Origin: Streptomyces bottropensis ATCC 25435
GTDB lineage: Bacteria; Actinomycetota; Actinomycetes; Streptomycetales; Streptomycetaceae
DNA length: 64,000 bases
Reading direction: 5' to 3'
Assembly (NCBI RefSeq): GCF_000383595.1
Contig: NZ_KB911581.1
Coordinates: 4,744,496 to 4,808,495, forward strand
The position numbers and the translations under genes were made by a program. Each line of letters opens with the position of its first letter. Position 1 is the first letter of the stretch. Below are positions 33,398 to 41,484 of this stretch, piece after piece. The notes beneath the pieces are model-generated. The model worked only from the letters and a program-made list of their open reading frames with translations, was not told the origin of the DNA and searched no databases.

Positions 33398-33859
33398 GTG
33401 AGCACAAAGCCCTTCTCGGAGGACGACCCGCGCGTCACGCCGTATCTCAGTGTCGACGGCGCGGCGGCCGGGATCGACTTCTACATAGCTGTCCTGGGTG
33501 CCACGGAGCGCATGCGGATGGCGTCACCGGACGGCAAGGTCCACCATGCCGAACTGCAGATCGGCAACTCGGTCGTCATGGTCGCGGACGAGTTCCCGGA
33601 GCTGGGGTTCCGCGGACCCAGGTCACTCGGCGGCACACCGGTGCACCTGTATGTGTACGTCGAGGACGTGGACGCGGTCTTCGCCGAGGCCCTCGCCCGA
33701 GGAGCCACCGAGGTGAACGCGGTCAAGGACGAGTTCTACGGCGACCGGGTCGGGCAGTTCGAGGACCCCTACGGTCACCGGTGGCATGTCGCCACGCACG
33801 TGGAGGACGTCCCGCCCGAGGAGATGGCGAAGCGGGTCAGCAAGGCCATGCCCGACTGA
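33398..33859 (+). CDS. VOC-family protein, PhnB/glyoxalase-like
   Basis: The 153-residue protein has the PhnB-type VOC pattern: VTPYLSVDGAAAGIDFYIAVLGATE, then VHHAELQIGNSVVMVADE, and a C-terminal GQFEDPYGHRWHVATH motif containing the metal-like His. Such proteins are annotated as glyoxalase or bleomycin-resistance-like; the substrate is unknown. GTG 33398 (VSTKPF) is supported by GGAAGG upstream and alignment with the family start. Confidence 0.87.
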   Translation: MSTKPFSEDDPRVTPYLSVDGAAAGIDFYIAVLGATERMRMASPDGKVHHAELQIGNSVVMVADEFPELGFRGPRSLGGTPVHLYVYVEDVDAVFAEALARGATEVNAVKDEFYGDRVGQFEDPYGHRWHVATHVEDVPPEEMAKRVSKAMPD

Positions 33860-33916
33860 ATCTCCGTTGCCGAGGTGACGCGCACAGCGCGATCCTGAGG
33901 CCATGAGGTTCTCCAT

Positions 33917-34588
33917 ATGCGGCTGAGGCTGCGCCAGTTCAGGCCCCGGACCGGGCCCCGTCAGCACCGTGTCGTCCAACCCGGACAGCCCCTTCGCCAC
34001 ACCACACTGCGCGCTCCCGAGCCCATCGGCATGCTGCTCGGCGACCACGACGGGCTGAACCGGCTCGCGGGACTGTTCTCCTTCGCCGCCTATTCCCGGC
34101 ACACGATCGTGCACGTACCACTGCGCGACAGCCTGCCGCCCGACGAGGGTGTGGGCGAGCTGGTCGACCTCGTCCTGGCCCACCACACACTCGGGCTGCG
34201 CCCCAGCGCATGGCCCGAGCTGCGCCGCAAGCTGACCGACGGCACCCCACTGACCGTCCACACCGACGAGGCACGCACCGACCGGGACTCCACCGCCTGG
34301 CGCGAACGTCACGAACGGACCGACAACCGTGACGAGTTGCGGCACGCCACCCACGCCCGGACGTTCTTCCTGTTCGGCAGCCGGGACGTCTTCGCAGGAA
34401 CCGCCATGTCCTTCGCCCATGCGGCGGGCTGGGGCCCGCTGCAGAAGGGTGTCGCCAAGGGCTGCTCGACACTCATGACGGCACTCCCGGCCCTGGTCCA
34501 GCCACCCGGCGGCGGACACCCTCTGGAGGTGCTGGTCTGCTTCAAGCCGTATCCGCCCTATGCCCACTTCCGACGGCCGGGGCGATGA
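33917..34588 (+). CDS. Hypothetical protein
   Basis: The 223-residue product has credible composition with a globular middle part (GMLLGDHDGLNRLAGLFSF, VHVPLRDSLPPDEGVGELV, FFLFGSRDVFAGTAMSFA) but no family I recognise. The first 35 residues are Arg-rich and may not be translated; ATG 34033 within GMLLGD is an alternative start. A long minus-strand frame covers the same bases, so strand choice rests on protein-like sequence only. Confidence 0.5.
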   Translation: MRLRLRQFRPRTGPRQHRVVQPGQPLRHTTLRAPEPIGMLLGDHDGLNRLAGLFSFAAYSRHTIVHVPLRDSLPPDEGVGELVDLVLAHHTLGLRPSAWPELRRKLTDGTPLTVHTDEARTDRDSTAWRERHERTDNRDELRHATHARTFFLFGSRDVFAGTAMSFAHAAGWGPLQKGVAKGCSTLMTALPALVQPPGGGHPLEVLVCFKPYPPYAHFRRPGR

Positions 34589-34638
34589 CCTGATCCGGTG
34601 GTCGCCGCGAGCCGCGTGGTCGCCGCGAGCCGGGACGG

Positions 34639-35081
34639 TCAGTTCCTCGGCCTGGGAAACCGGTTCGGACAGTCGGTGACACTCCTAGGGACGCGGTGTC
34701 GGCGAACCCTGCCGAGTTCGTTCACCGGGCTGCTCTGGTTGACGGTCTTTCCGAGGCACACCGACCTGGAGTTCCCCCCGACCCCCGACGAGTCGCGCGA
34801 CCAACTGCCCAGGCCGGCGGAGGAAGTACGCAGGTTCATGTGCGCCGCCACGTTGTAGAGGTTGGGTCGGTCGTTGCGCATGATCACAGCCCCTGCACGC
34901 CGGTTCCACCGGACGATCCGATCGCACAGGCTTGCGCGAACACGTCGACGGCGATCTTGTCGGTGCTGGCGCAACGCCATGTGCTGGTGCTGGACGTGAT
35001 CGGATTCGTGTTGCCATAGGCACGCCAGTTGCCCTCCGGCGATGCGGCGGGACCCGCGGTAGCCGGTCGCGGACAAAGCAA
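34639..35081 (-). pseudogene. Secreted hypothetical protein, frameshifted remnant
   Basis: Two minus-strand frames join into a plausible small exported protein. The first (to 34884) has AYGNTNPITSSTSTWRCAST and KIAVDVFAQACAI. After GTGVQ the reading continues in the other frame as AVIMRNDRPNLYNVAAHMNL and SVCLGKTV. One base appears lost near 34893. No intact signal peptide or start remains, so the gene is decayed. The surrounding bases 34589-35180 hold no other gene. Confidence 0.5.
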
Positions 35082-35179
35082 TGATCATCACAGGCAGTGG
35101 TCATGACAGGCAGCCAAGTTTCGGGCAACGTCAGGAGACGCACCGCGTGGCCTTCGTCGACGTGGCCGAGGCGCATGGG

Positions 35180-36010
35180 TCACGTCGTCGCCGGACGCAC
35201 GACCTCCTTCTCCGGTCTCCACCCCCAGACGGTGAGCATGCCGGCCGACAACGCGGCGCACTCGTCCGAGCCCAGGTACCGGACCGCCGCGTCGACGGCC
35301 CGGTCGTCGACCAGGCCGGTGGCGAGCATGGCGTCCCGGCTCCGCTCCCACGTGTCCGCCCAGAAGCGGCTGAGGGGACCGCCCGGCAACAGGGGCGGCA
35401 CATGGATCTCGGCCGCGACGGAGGTGAGGCCCGCCGCCCGCAGCAGGTGCGGGTAGGACGGCACCCAGGAGACATCGGTGCCGATGCTCGCCCGCAGCCC
35501 TTGCCACATCGCTCGCATGACCGTGGTGTACGGCGTCACGGGCGTCCGGTCGCTGGTCAGGTCGACCGCGTCGCTGAGCACCAGCACACCGCCGGGCACG
35601 AGGAGTTCGGCCAAGGTCGCAATCAGTCGGTCGCGCTCGGCGAGGTGCATGAGCACGAAGCGCGCATGGACGAGCCGGAACCGGCCGGGGGCGAAGCCCG
35701 GTGCGGTGATGTCGGCCTCCAGCACGTCCAGCCCCGGCACGGGCTGGGTGCGCAGGAAGCGTACGTCGCGGTCCACGGCGAGGACGCTCGTCACCCGGGC
35801 CTCCTCCAGCAGCCGGCGCGAGACCGTGCCCGTACCGGCACCCACGTCGAGACAGCGCCATCCGGGTCCCGCCCCGAGTGCCCGCAGCCGAGCCATGGTG
35901 ATGTCGTCGTAGGCGAGGGCGCCGAGGTCGATCCGCTCACCCTCACCCGTCTGTTCCGGACGGAAGACGGCTTCGCCGTAGCGGCCGTCGCCCGTGGCGC
36001 GTTCGTCCAT
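35180..36010 (-). CDS. SAM-dependent methyltransferase (class I)
   Basis: The 276-residue enzyme has the class I motifs: CLDVGAGTGTVSRRL (SAM loop), VLAVDRD acidic end of strand 2, LEADITAPG, and LVPGGVLVLSD. It resembles small-molecule (UbiE/tocopherol-type) methyltransferases. ATG 36010 has only a weak GAGG before it. Neighbours are unrelated (ABC exporter upstream on the same strand, 251 bp away), so the substrate cannot be inferred. Confidence 0.87.
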   Translation of the reverse strand: MDERATGDGRYGEAVFRPEQTGEGERIDLGALAYDDITMARLRALGAGPGWRCLDVGAGTGTVSRRLLEEARVTSVLAVDRDVRFLRTQPVPGLDVLEADITAPGFAPGRFRLVHARFVLMHLAERDRLIATLAELLVPGGVLVLSDAVDLTSDRTPVTPYTTVMRAMWQGLRASIGTDVSWVPSYPHLLRAAGLTSVAAEIHVPPLLPGGPLSRFWADTWERSRDAMLATGLVDDRAVDAAVRYLGSDECAALSAGMLTVWGWRPEKEVVRPATT

Positions 36011-36261
36011 GTGCTCAGCCTCTTCACGCGGTGGGGTGTGCCGGGCGACCGTACCGAGGTCACCACCCCACCGATCCTCCACCGGCGCCCGCCCGCACGG
36101 CCGAGGCGCGCCGTGCCTGGGCCGTTCGGCCCTCAAGGGCCAGGGCTCACGACCACGGGCCTTCCAGCCAGATCCACGAGGCGGCGTACTCCGACGTGGT
36201 GTCGGTGTACGCCGCCTCGGGCGGGGCGGGCTGTAGGAGGCGATCGGCGTGGCCGTGGCGG

Positions 36262-37047
36262 CTACTTGGGGCCGCGGTTGAACACCGACTTCGACCAGAA
36301 GTAGCCGAGGGCGGACAGGCCCAGGCACCAGGCGAGGGCGAGCCAGCCGTTGTGGCCGATCTCGGTGCCGAGGAGCAGGCCGCGTACGGTCTCGATGGCC
36401 GGGGTGAAGGGCTGGTACTCGGCGATCGGCTGGAACCAGCCCGGCATCGCGTCGATCGGCACGAAGGTGCTGGAGATGAGCGGCAGGAAGATGAGCGGCA
36501 GCGCGTTGTTGCTGGCCGCTTCGACGTTCGGGCTCACCAGGCCCATGCCGACCGCGATCCAGGTGAGCGCCACGGCGAACAGCGCGAGCAGTCCGAACGC
36601 CGCCAGCCACTCCAGGGGCGTCGCGTCCGTGGACCTGAAGCCGATGGCCACGCCGACCACACCCACGAGGACCACGCTGGCGACACATTGCAGCACGCTG
36701 CCGACGACGTGCCCGATGAGGAAGGAGCCGCGGTGGATCGACATGGTGCGGAAGCGGGCGATGATGCCCTCCGTCATGTCCATCGACACGGACACCGCGG
36801 CGCCGATCGTGCTGCTGCCGATGGTCATCAGCAGGACGCCCGGGACGATGTAGGCGATGTAGTCGGAGCGGTCGCTGCCTCCGATGCCGGCGCTCATCAC
36901 GTCGCCGAAGATGTAGACGAAGAGCAGGAGCAGCATGATCGGGGTGAGCAGCAGGTTCAGGGTGAGCGACGGGTAGCGGCGCGCGTGCAGGAGGTTGCGG
37001 CGCAGCATCGTGGAGGAGTCGCGGACGGCGAGGGCGAGGGGACTCAT
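36262..37047 (-). CDS. ABC-2 type transporter permease (DrrB-like)
   Basis: The 261-residue protein has six predicted membrane helices (LTLNLLLTPIMLLLLFVYIFG, YIVPGVLLMTIGSSTIGA, VLQCVASVVLVGVVGVAIGF and others) and the DrrB-type layout with LPLIFLPLISSTFVPIDAMPGW. It forms the channel of an exporter with the ATPase encoded immediately upstream, whose stop it overlaps by 4 nt (ATGA). DrrAB-type pumps export drugs or lipids; substrate unknown. Confidence 0.9.
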   Translation of the reverse strand: MSPLALAVRDSSTMLRRNLLHARRYPSLTLNLLLTPIMLLLLFVYIFGDVMSAGIGGSDRSDYIAYIVPGVLLMTIGSSTIGAAVSVSMDMTEGIIARFRTMSIHRGSFLIGHVVGSVLQCVASVVLVGVVGVAIGFRSTDATPLEWLAAFGLLALFAVALTWIAVGMGLVSPNVEAASNNALPLIFLPLISSTFVPIDAMPGWFQPIAEYQPFTPAIETVRGLLLGTEIGHNGWLALAWCLGLSALGYFWSKSVFNRGPK

Positions 37048-38084
37048 CGGACGGTCTCCTTGGTCTGGGTGGCCTGCGCGGTCTGGTGGGGGAGGGTGGT
37101 GTCGGCGGTGAGGGCGAAGAAGACGTCGTCGAGGTCGGGGGTGTGGACGGTGAGTTCGTCGGCCTCGATGCCGGCGGTGTCCAGCTGGTCGAGGATGGCG
37201 CGCAGTTCGCGCTGGGTGCCGTCGCTGGGCAGGTGCAGGGCGAGGGCGTCGTCGTCGCGGGTGGCGTGGGGTTGTGTGCCGGCGGCGGTGCGGTAGGCGG
37301 TGGGGTCGGTGAAGCGCAGGCGTACGTGTCCGCCGGGGACGAGGCGTTTGAGTTGTTCGGGGGTGCCTTCGGCGGCGATGTGGCCGTTGTGCAGGACGGC
37401 GATGCGGTCGGCGAGCTGGTCGGCTTCTTCGAGGTACTGGGTGGTGAGCAGGACGGTGACGCCGGTGGTGACGAGTTCGCGGATGATCTGCCACATGGTG
37501 TGGCGGGAGCGGGGGTCCAGGCCGGTGGTGGGTTCGTCGAGGAAGATGATGCGGGGGTCGCCGACGAGGGTCATGGCGATGTCGAGGCGGCGTCTCATGC
37601 CGCCGGAGTAGGTGGAGGCGGGTTTCTTCGCGGCGTCGGTGAGGTCGAAGCGGTCCAGGAGTTCGGCGGCGACGCGTCGTCCTTCGGCCTTGGTCAGGTG
37701 GTGCAGGTCGGCCATGAGGAGCATGTTCTCCTCGCCGGTGATCAGGCCGTCGACGGCGGAGAACTGCCCGGTGACACCGATGGCCGCGCGTACGGCCTGG
37801 GGGTCGGCGGTGAGGTCGTGGCCCGCGACCTGGGCCTGGCCGCCGTCGGCGGGGACGAGGGTCGAGAGGATCTTGACGGCGGTGGTCTTGCCGGCACCGT
37901 TCTGCCCCAGCAGGGCGAACACGGACCCGGTCGGGATACGCAGATCGATGCCGTCGAGGACGGTCTTGTCGCCGTAGGACTTGCGCAGACCGAGGGCGGA
38001 GACGGCCGTGGAGGCGGCGGTGGACGTCCGGGAACCGTCCCGGCCGTCCCCGCTTTTGGATGTGGGCATGACAGATGAAGGCAT
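37044..38084 (-). CDS. ABC transporter ATP-binding protein (DrrA-like)
   Basis: The 346-residue ATPase shows Walker A GQNGAGKTTA, signature YSGGMRRRLDIA, Walker B IIFLDEPTTGLD and an H-loop region LLTTQYLEEAD. A C-terminal domain of about 90 residues, typical of daunorubicin-resistance ATPases, follows. ATG 38084 is preceded by GGAGGG; a second in-frame ATG at 38069 is less well placed. The gene overlaps the permease start and lies 67 bp after the DUF4097 gene on the same strand, probably one operon. Confidence 0.92.
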   Translation of the reverse strand: MPSSVMPTSKSGDGRDGSRTSTAASTAVSALGLRKSYGDKTVLDGIDLRIPTGSVFALLGQNGAGKTTAVKILSTLVPADGGQAQVAGHDLTADPQAVRAAIGVTGQFSAVDGLITGEENMLLMADLHHLTKAEGRRVAAELLDRFDLTDAAKKPASTYSGGMRRRLDIAMTLVGDPRIIFLDEPTTGLDPRSRHTMWQIIRELVTTGVTVLLTTQYLEEADQLADRIAVLHNGHIAAEGTPEQLKRLVPGGHVRLRFTDPTAYRTAAGTQPHATRDDDALALHLPSDGTQRELRAILDQLDTAGIEADELTVHTPDLDDVFFALTADTTLPHQTAQATQTKETVR

Positions 38085-38151
38085 GGTGCCCTCCGATTCG
38101 AAGGCTGAAGTGGTGTGGGGAGTGCGTGGGCCGCGGCCGAAGCCGCCGAGG

Positions 38152-39006
38152 TCAGACCTTGGCGCGGCGGATGTCGATGTTTCCGTACCGGGTGCGGGCG
38201 CGGACCTCGACGGTGTCCCCCGTCCCGTCCGGGGTCTCGGACGCGGTGAGGGTGTTGCGTACCTGGCCGGAGTTCGAGCTGACGTCGAGCCAGGCGGCGG
38301 TGCCCTCGCGGATGCCGACCTCGATGGCGCCGTAGGAGGTCTCCAACTGGACGGTGCCGCGTGCCACGTCACCTACGCGCAGGGTGCCGTGGGCGGTGGC
38401 GGCGGTGACCGAGTCCTCGGCGCGCGCGATGTCGATGTCGCCGTTGGCCCCGCGCACCCGCAGTTCGCCGGTCGCGGCGCCTACGGTCGTGGTGCCGTGC
38501 GAGTTCTTCAGGACGGCGGGACCGTCGACGATGCCGACGCGCATGCTGCCGGAACTGGTGGTGATCTCGGCCCTGCCCTCCACCCGGTCCACGGTGATCG
38601 AGCCGTGCGAGGCGGTCAGGTGCAGAGGGCCGGTCGTGTCGAGGCGGACGTCGCCGGAGGACGTCTTCACGCGGACCTCGCCGAGCCGGCCTTCACCGAG
38701 CACCTGGACCCAGGCGCCGGTCATGTCGACGCGTGAGCCCGTGGGAAGTTCGACCGTCACGTCCACGGTACCGGTACGGCCGATGCCGAGACCGAGCAGA
38801 CTGGGCTTCGGTGTCCGGACGGTCAGTACACCGCTCGCGTAGGTGGCCTCGGTCTGGTCGGCCGTCCGCACGTCCAGGTCCTTCTTCGGGTCACGGGGCC
38901 GCACCTCGACGACGGTGTCGAGGCGGTCGCCCGCGGTGAACTGGATGGAACCGGCCTCCACGTGCGCCGTGGCCGCGATCGGTTCGGGAGTGTCGAAAGA
39001 AGGCAT
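38152..39006 (-). CDS. DUF4097 beta-solenoid protein
   Basis: The 284-residue protein is a repeating beta-strand ladder (KTSSGDVRL, TASHGSITV, TTSSGSMRV, KNSHGTTTV, RGANGDIDI, ATAHGTLRV, ETSYGAIEV). Each unit of about 20 residues contains a Gly turn, the hallmark of DUF4097/adhesin-like solenoids. No signal peptide is visible. It is commonly found beside DrrAB-like ABC genes and ribbon-helix-helix regulators in actinomycetes, as here. Its function is unknown. Confidence 0.85.
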   Translation of the reverse strand: MPSFDTPEPIAATAHVEAGSIQFTAGDRLDTVVEVRPRDPKKDLDVRTADQTEATYASGVLTVRTPKPSLLGLGIGRTGTVDVTVELPTGSRVDMTGAWVQVLGEGRLGEVRVKTSSGDVRLDTTGPLHLTASHGSITVDRVEGRAEITTSSGSMRVGIVDGPAVLKNSHGTTTVGAATGELRVRGANGDIDIARAEDSVTAATAHGTLRVGDVARGTVQLETSYGAIEVGIREGTAAWLDVSSNSGQVRNTLTASETPDGTGDTVEVRARTRYGNIDIRRAKV

Positions 39007-39103
39007 GGCTGTCCCGTCCTCATGGGTTCTTGGGTCGTCCCCGCTGGTGGGACGTGGTGTGGGTGAAGTGACGCGGGTGAAGTGGTGCGGGCGGAGGGCG
39101 CGG

Positions 39104-39655
39104 TCAGCGCACCCAGCCCGTGAAGCTCTGTCCGACGGTCCGGGCCCGCTCGGTCGTACGCGTCGGCCGGGCGCCGCCCTCGACCGCGGCGGACACGGTG
39201 CGCACCAGCCACGCGTTGACCGACAGCCCCTCGCGGTTCGCGGCCTCCTCGGCGCGGGCCTTGAGCTGGGTGGGCAGACGCAGATTGACGCGAGCGGTGC
39301 CGCCCTCGTCGCCGTCGGCCGGGTACGCGGCGGGCAGCGGTTCCACGGGGGCGGCCGGTTCGGCGGGCTCGCCGCGGTGGACGGGCGGCGGTGTCACGAC
39401 GAAGTCGGGGTCGAGCCCGCGCAGCCGTACGTCGACCGAGCCGGGGGCGAGTTCGCGGGTGATCTCGTCCATCGCGGCGGAGAGCACGTTGAGCATGGTC
39501 AGCCGGGTCGCCGACTCCAGGGGGGCGGTGAGCCGCTCGGCCAGCTCGCGTGCTTCTTCGCCGCCGGCTTCGGCGGCCACCGCGAGTTCGCGGCGGAGGG
39601 TGTCGACATACGGCGTGAGGTCCATGACGCCATCATGGCGCCATAGTGGCTCCAT
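39104..39655 (-). CDS. HicB-like ribbon-helix-helix regulator
   Basis: The 183-residue protein has an N-terminal helical domain (LTPYVDTLRRELAVAAEAGG) and ends with an RHH DNA-binding motif (ARVNLRLPTQLKARAEEAAN, GLSVNAWLVRTV) as in HicB/Arc antitoxins and regulators. No HicA toxin is adjacent; instead DUF4097 and an ABC exporter follow, so it is more likely a transcriptional regulator of that operon. ATG 39655 lies after AGGAG at 8 nt. A palindromic ATGGCGCCAT lies within its first codons. Confidence 0.8.
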   Translation of the reverse strand: MEPLWRHDGVMDLTPYVDTLRRELAVAAEAGGEEARELAERLTAPLESATRLTMLNVLSAAMDEITRELAPGSVDVRLRGLDPDFVVTPPPVHRGEPAEPAAPVEPLPAAYPADGDEGGTARVNLRLPTQLKARAEEAANREGLSVNAWLVRTVSAAVEGGARPTRTTERARTVGQSFTGWVR

Positions 39656-39801
39656 GTGCAAGTCTCCTCGCGACTTTTCTCTCTCGACGGAGGTGAATGG
39701 GGCTCTGATCTGCGAAAACGTGATGGCGTCGGCGAGGGTCGCTGTGGTGTCACGTCCCCGTAGGCGCCTGCTGTGGCCCGAGATGGCGCCAAGTGGCGCC
39801 A
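39635..39801. promoter_or_regulatory. TGGCGCCA palindromes around the HicB-like gene start
   Basis: The self-complementary octamer TGGCGCCA occurs at 39636-39643 (inside the first codons, as ATGGCGCCAT) and twice in tandem at 39784-39791 and 39794-39801, upstream of the same gene. Regular octamers flanking an RHH regulator start suggest its autoregulatory sites. Confidence 0.45.
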
Positions 39802-39959
39802 GGGAGTGCCATGCCTGGCGCAATCCGCCGCCGGCCGAGCACCAGGCTGGAAAGCTTTGCGGTGGTTCGCAACGCGGGCGTCGAGCAATCCTGCCAGCGG
39901 CGGCGGCCCGCTGCCCGTGGCCCGCCCGCCCCGGCAGGTGGGCGGCGGTCGGGCGAGCC

Positions 39960-40102
39960 GAGCCGGATCCCTGCCGAGCCGGATCCCAGCCGACCCGGCT
40001 TCCTGGCACAGGCGCCAGGCGCCAGGCGCCAGGCGCACAGGCGCACAGGCGCACAGGCCGCGCGCCGGCGGCCCACTGTGGCACCTGTGGCGCCTGTGGC
40101 GC
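39960..40102. repeat. Cluster of short tandem repeats
   Basis: Within the gene-free 515-bp region 39656-40170 several unrelated arrays follow each other. GAGCCGGATCCC occurs twice with a 16-bp period (39960-39987). CAGGCGC is repeated four times (40009-40036), followed by ACAGGCGC twice plus a partial copy (40037-40057). CTGTGGCRC is repeated three times with a 9-bp period (40076-40102). No ORF through them looks like a protein. Confidence 0.75.
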
Positions 40103-40170
40103 CGCAACCCCCTGCGGCACCGCCATCCGCCTGCCGCGAGAACCCGCCCCCGCCCCGAGCCCGAACGCGG

Positions 40171-41379
40171 TCAGCGCCCGCGGTCGACCTCGGAGGGCGC
40201 CGGCGCCGGCCGCCGCAGCAGGTAGATGCCCGCGATCGACACCAGAAGCGCCATGCACGCGATGAACACCAGCCCGGCATCCTCCAGGCCCAGCGGTTCC
40301 GCCAGCAGTCCCACGCCGATGACCGGCACCGAGATACCCGTGTAGGCCACCACGAACAGTGCCGAGATCACTGCAGCGCGCCGGTCCGCCTCGGAGGCGG
40401 CGGCCACGGCGGAGAGCGCTCCACGAAACGTCAGCCCCTGGCCTACCCCGCCGACGACGGCGCTCAGCACCACCAGCGGCAGCAGGTCCCAGCGCAGAGC
40501 GCCGGCCAGCAGTGCCAGCCCGGCGAGGAGCCCGGCGCAGCCGAGGGGCAGTGACCGGCTCATGCCGACCCGGCCGACGGCCAGCTGTCCGGCGGTCGAG
40601 GAGAAGAAGGCCAGCGCGACGACCAGCCCGCTCACCGCGTGGTTGTGGACGTCCAGGGACTGGGCCAGGAAGGCCGGGCTGACCGAGGTGAACACCCCGA
40701 ACAGGGCGAAGCCGACGAAGGAGGCGGCCGCAGCCGGCCCGAAGACCGCCCGTACCCGAGGGGGCAGGCTGGGCCGTTGCGGCCGTACGGTGCTCAGCGG
40801 CCGGATCTCCCGTACGGTCTCCGGAAGCCGCAGCAGGACGACGGCCGAGCAGGCGACCAGCGCGAGGTGGACGGCGAACGGCAGATACAGCGGGTGGTCG
40901 GCGTACTGCGCCAGCACCCCGGCGAGCAGCGGGCCGCAGCCGAGCCCGCCCATGTTCGCGGCGGTGGCCACGAACGTGGCCCGCGAGGCCCCGCCGGGCG
41001 GCGCCAACTCCATGACGTACGCCGTGGCGGCCCCGGTGAACAGGCCGGCGGACAGCCCCGACAGCAGGCGCCCGGCGTACAGCCAGCCCAACGCGGTCGC
41101 GCAGAGGAAGCAGACGGCGCTCGCGGCCGCGAATCCCAGGCCCCACAGCAGCACCGGACGCCTGCCCACGGAGTCCGAGGCGTTGCCCGCCAGCAGCAGC
41201 ACCCCGATGACCCCGAAGGCGTAGACGGCGTAGACCACGGTGACCGTCAGCTCGGAGAAGCCGAACTTCTCCTGGTAGAGGCCGTAGAGGGGGGTCGGCA
41301 GGGTCGTGCCGGCCATGCAGACGGCGAACACGGCCCCGCCGAGCAGGCACCGGCGCCAGCGTCCGACATCACCGTCCAT
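40171..41379 (-). CDS. MFS transporter
   Basis: The 402-residue protein has twelve predicted membrane helices and the MFS loop 2-3 motif GNASDSVGRRPVLLWG. GRLLSGLSAGLFTGAATAYV lies in helix 4. It resembles drug:H+ antiporters of the DHA1 type; the substrate is unknown. ATG 41379 starts MDGDVGRWRR. It is monocistronic, with the modC gene 105 bp upstream on the same strand and a repeat-rich region downstream. Confidence 0.9.
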   Translation of the reverse strand: MDGDVGRWRRCLLGGAVFAVCMAGTTLPTPLYGLYQEKFGFSELTVTVVYAVYAFGVIGVLLLAGNASDSVGRRPVLLWGLGFAAASAVCFLCATALGWLYAGRLLSGLSAGLFTGAATAYVMELAPPGGASRATFVATAANMGGLGCGPLLAGVLAQYADHPLYLPFAVHLALVACSAVVLLRLPETVREIRPLSTVRPQRPSLPPRVRAVFGPAAAASFVGFALFGVFTSVSPAFLAQSLDVHNHAVSGLVVALAFFSSTAGQLAVGRVGMSRSLPLGCAGLLAGLALLAGALRWDLLPLVVLSAVVGGVGQGLTFRGALSAVAAASEADRRAAVISALFVVAYTGISVPVIGVGLLAEPLGLEDAGLVFIACMALLVSIAGIYLLRRPAPAPSEVDRGR

Positions 41380-41484
41380 ACCGCCGAAGGTAACCGCGCC
41401 CGCCGCCGAGACTCACCCGGCGCGCCAACTCGGTGCACGCGCCCCGACGCTTCCGGCACAGGGCCCACCCGCCCGTATGCCGCC

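Noticed and set aside
33623..34567. A 314-codon minus-strand gene opposite the VOC and hypothetical genes
   Set aside because: Its frame runs antisense through the clear VOC gene at 33398-33859, and its translation is low-complexity.
39104..39655. HicAB toxin-antitoxin pair
   Set aside because: The RHH protein is HicB-like, but no HicA-sized toxin ORF lies on either side; it is better read as a regulator.
40009..40057. Possible CRISPR array
   Set aside because: Repeat units are 7-8 bp with no spacers; it is a simple tandem repeat and no cas genes are present.
39104..41350. One continuous 748-codon minus-strand frame joining the MFS region and HicB-like gene
   Set aside because: The 5' part is out of frame with the real MFS gene; only the last 183 codons look like protein, so the gene starts at 39655.
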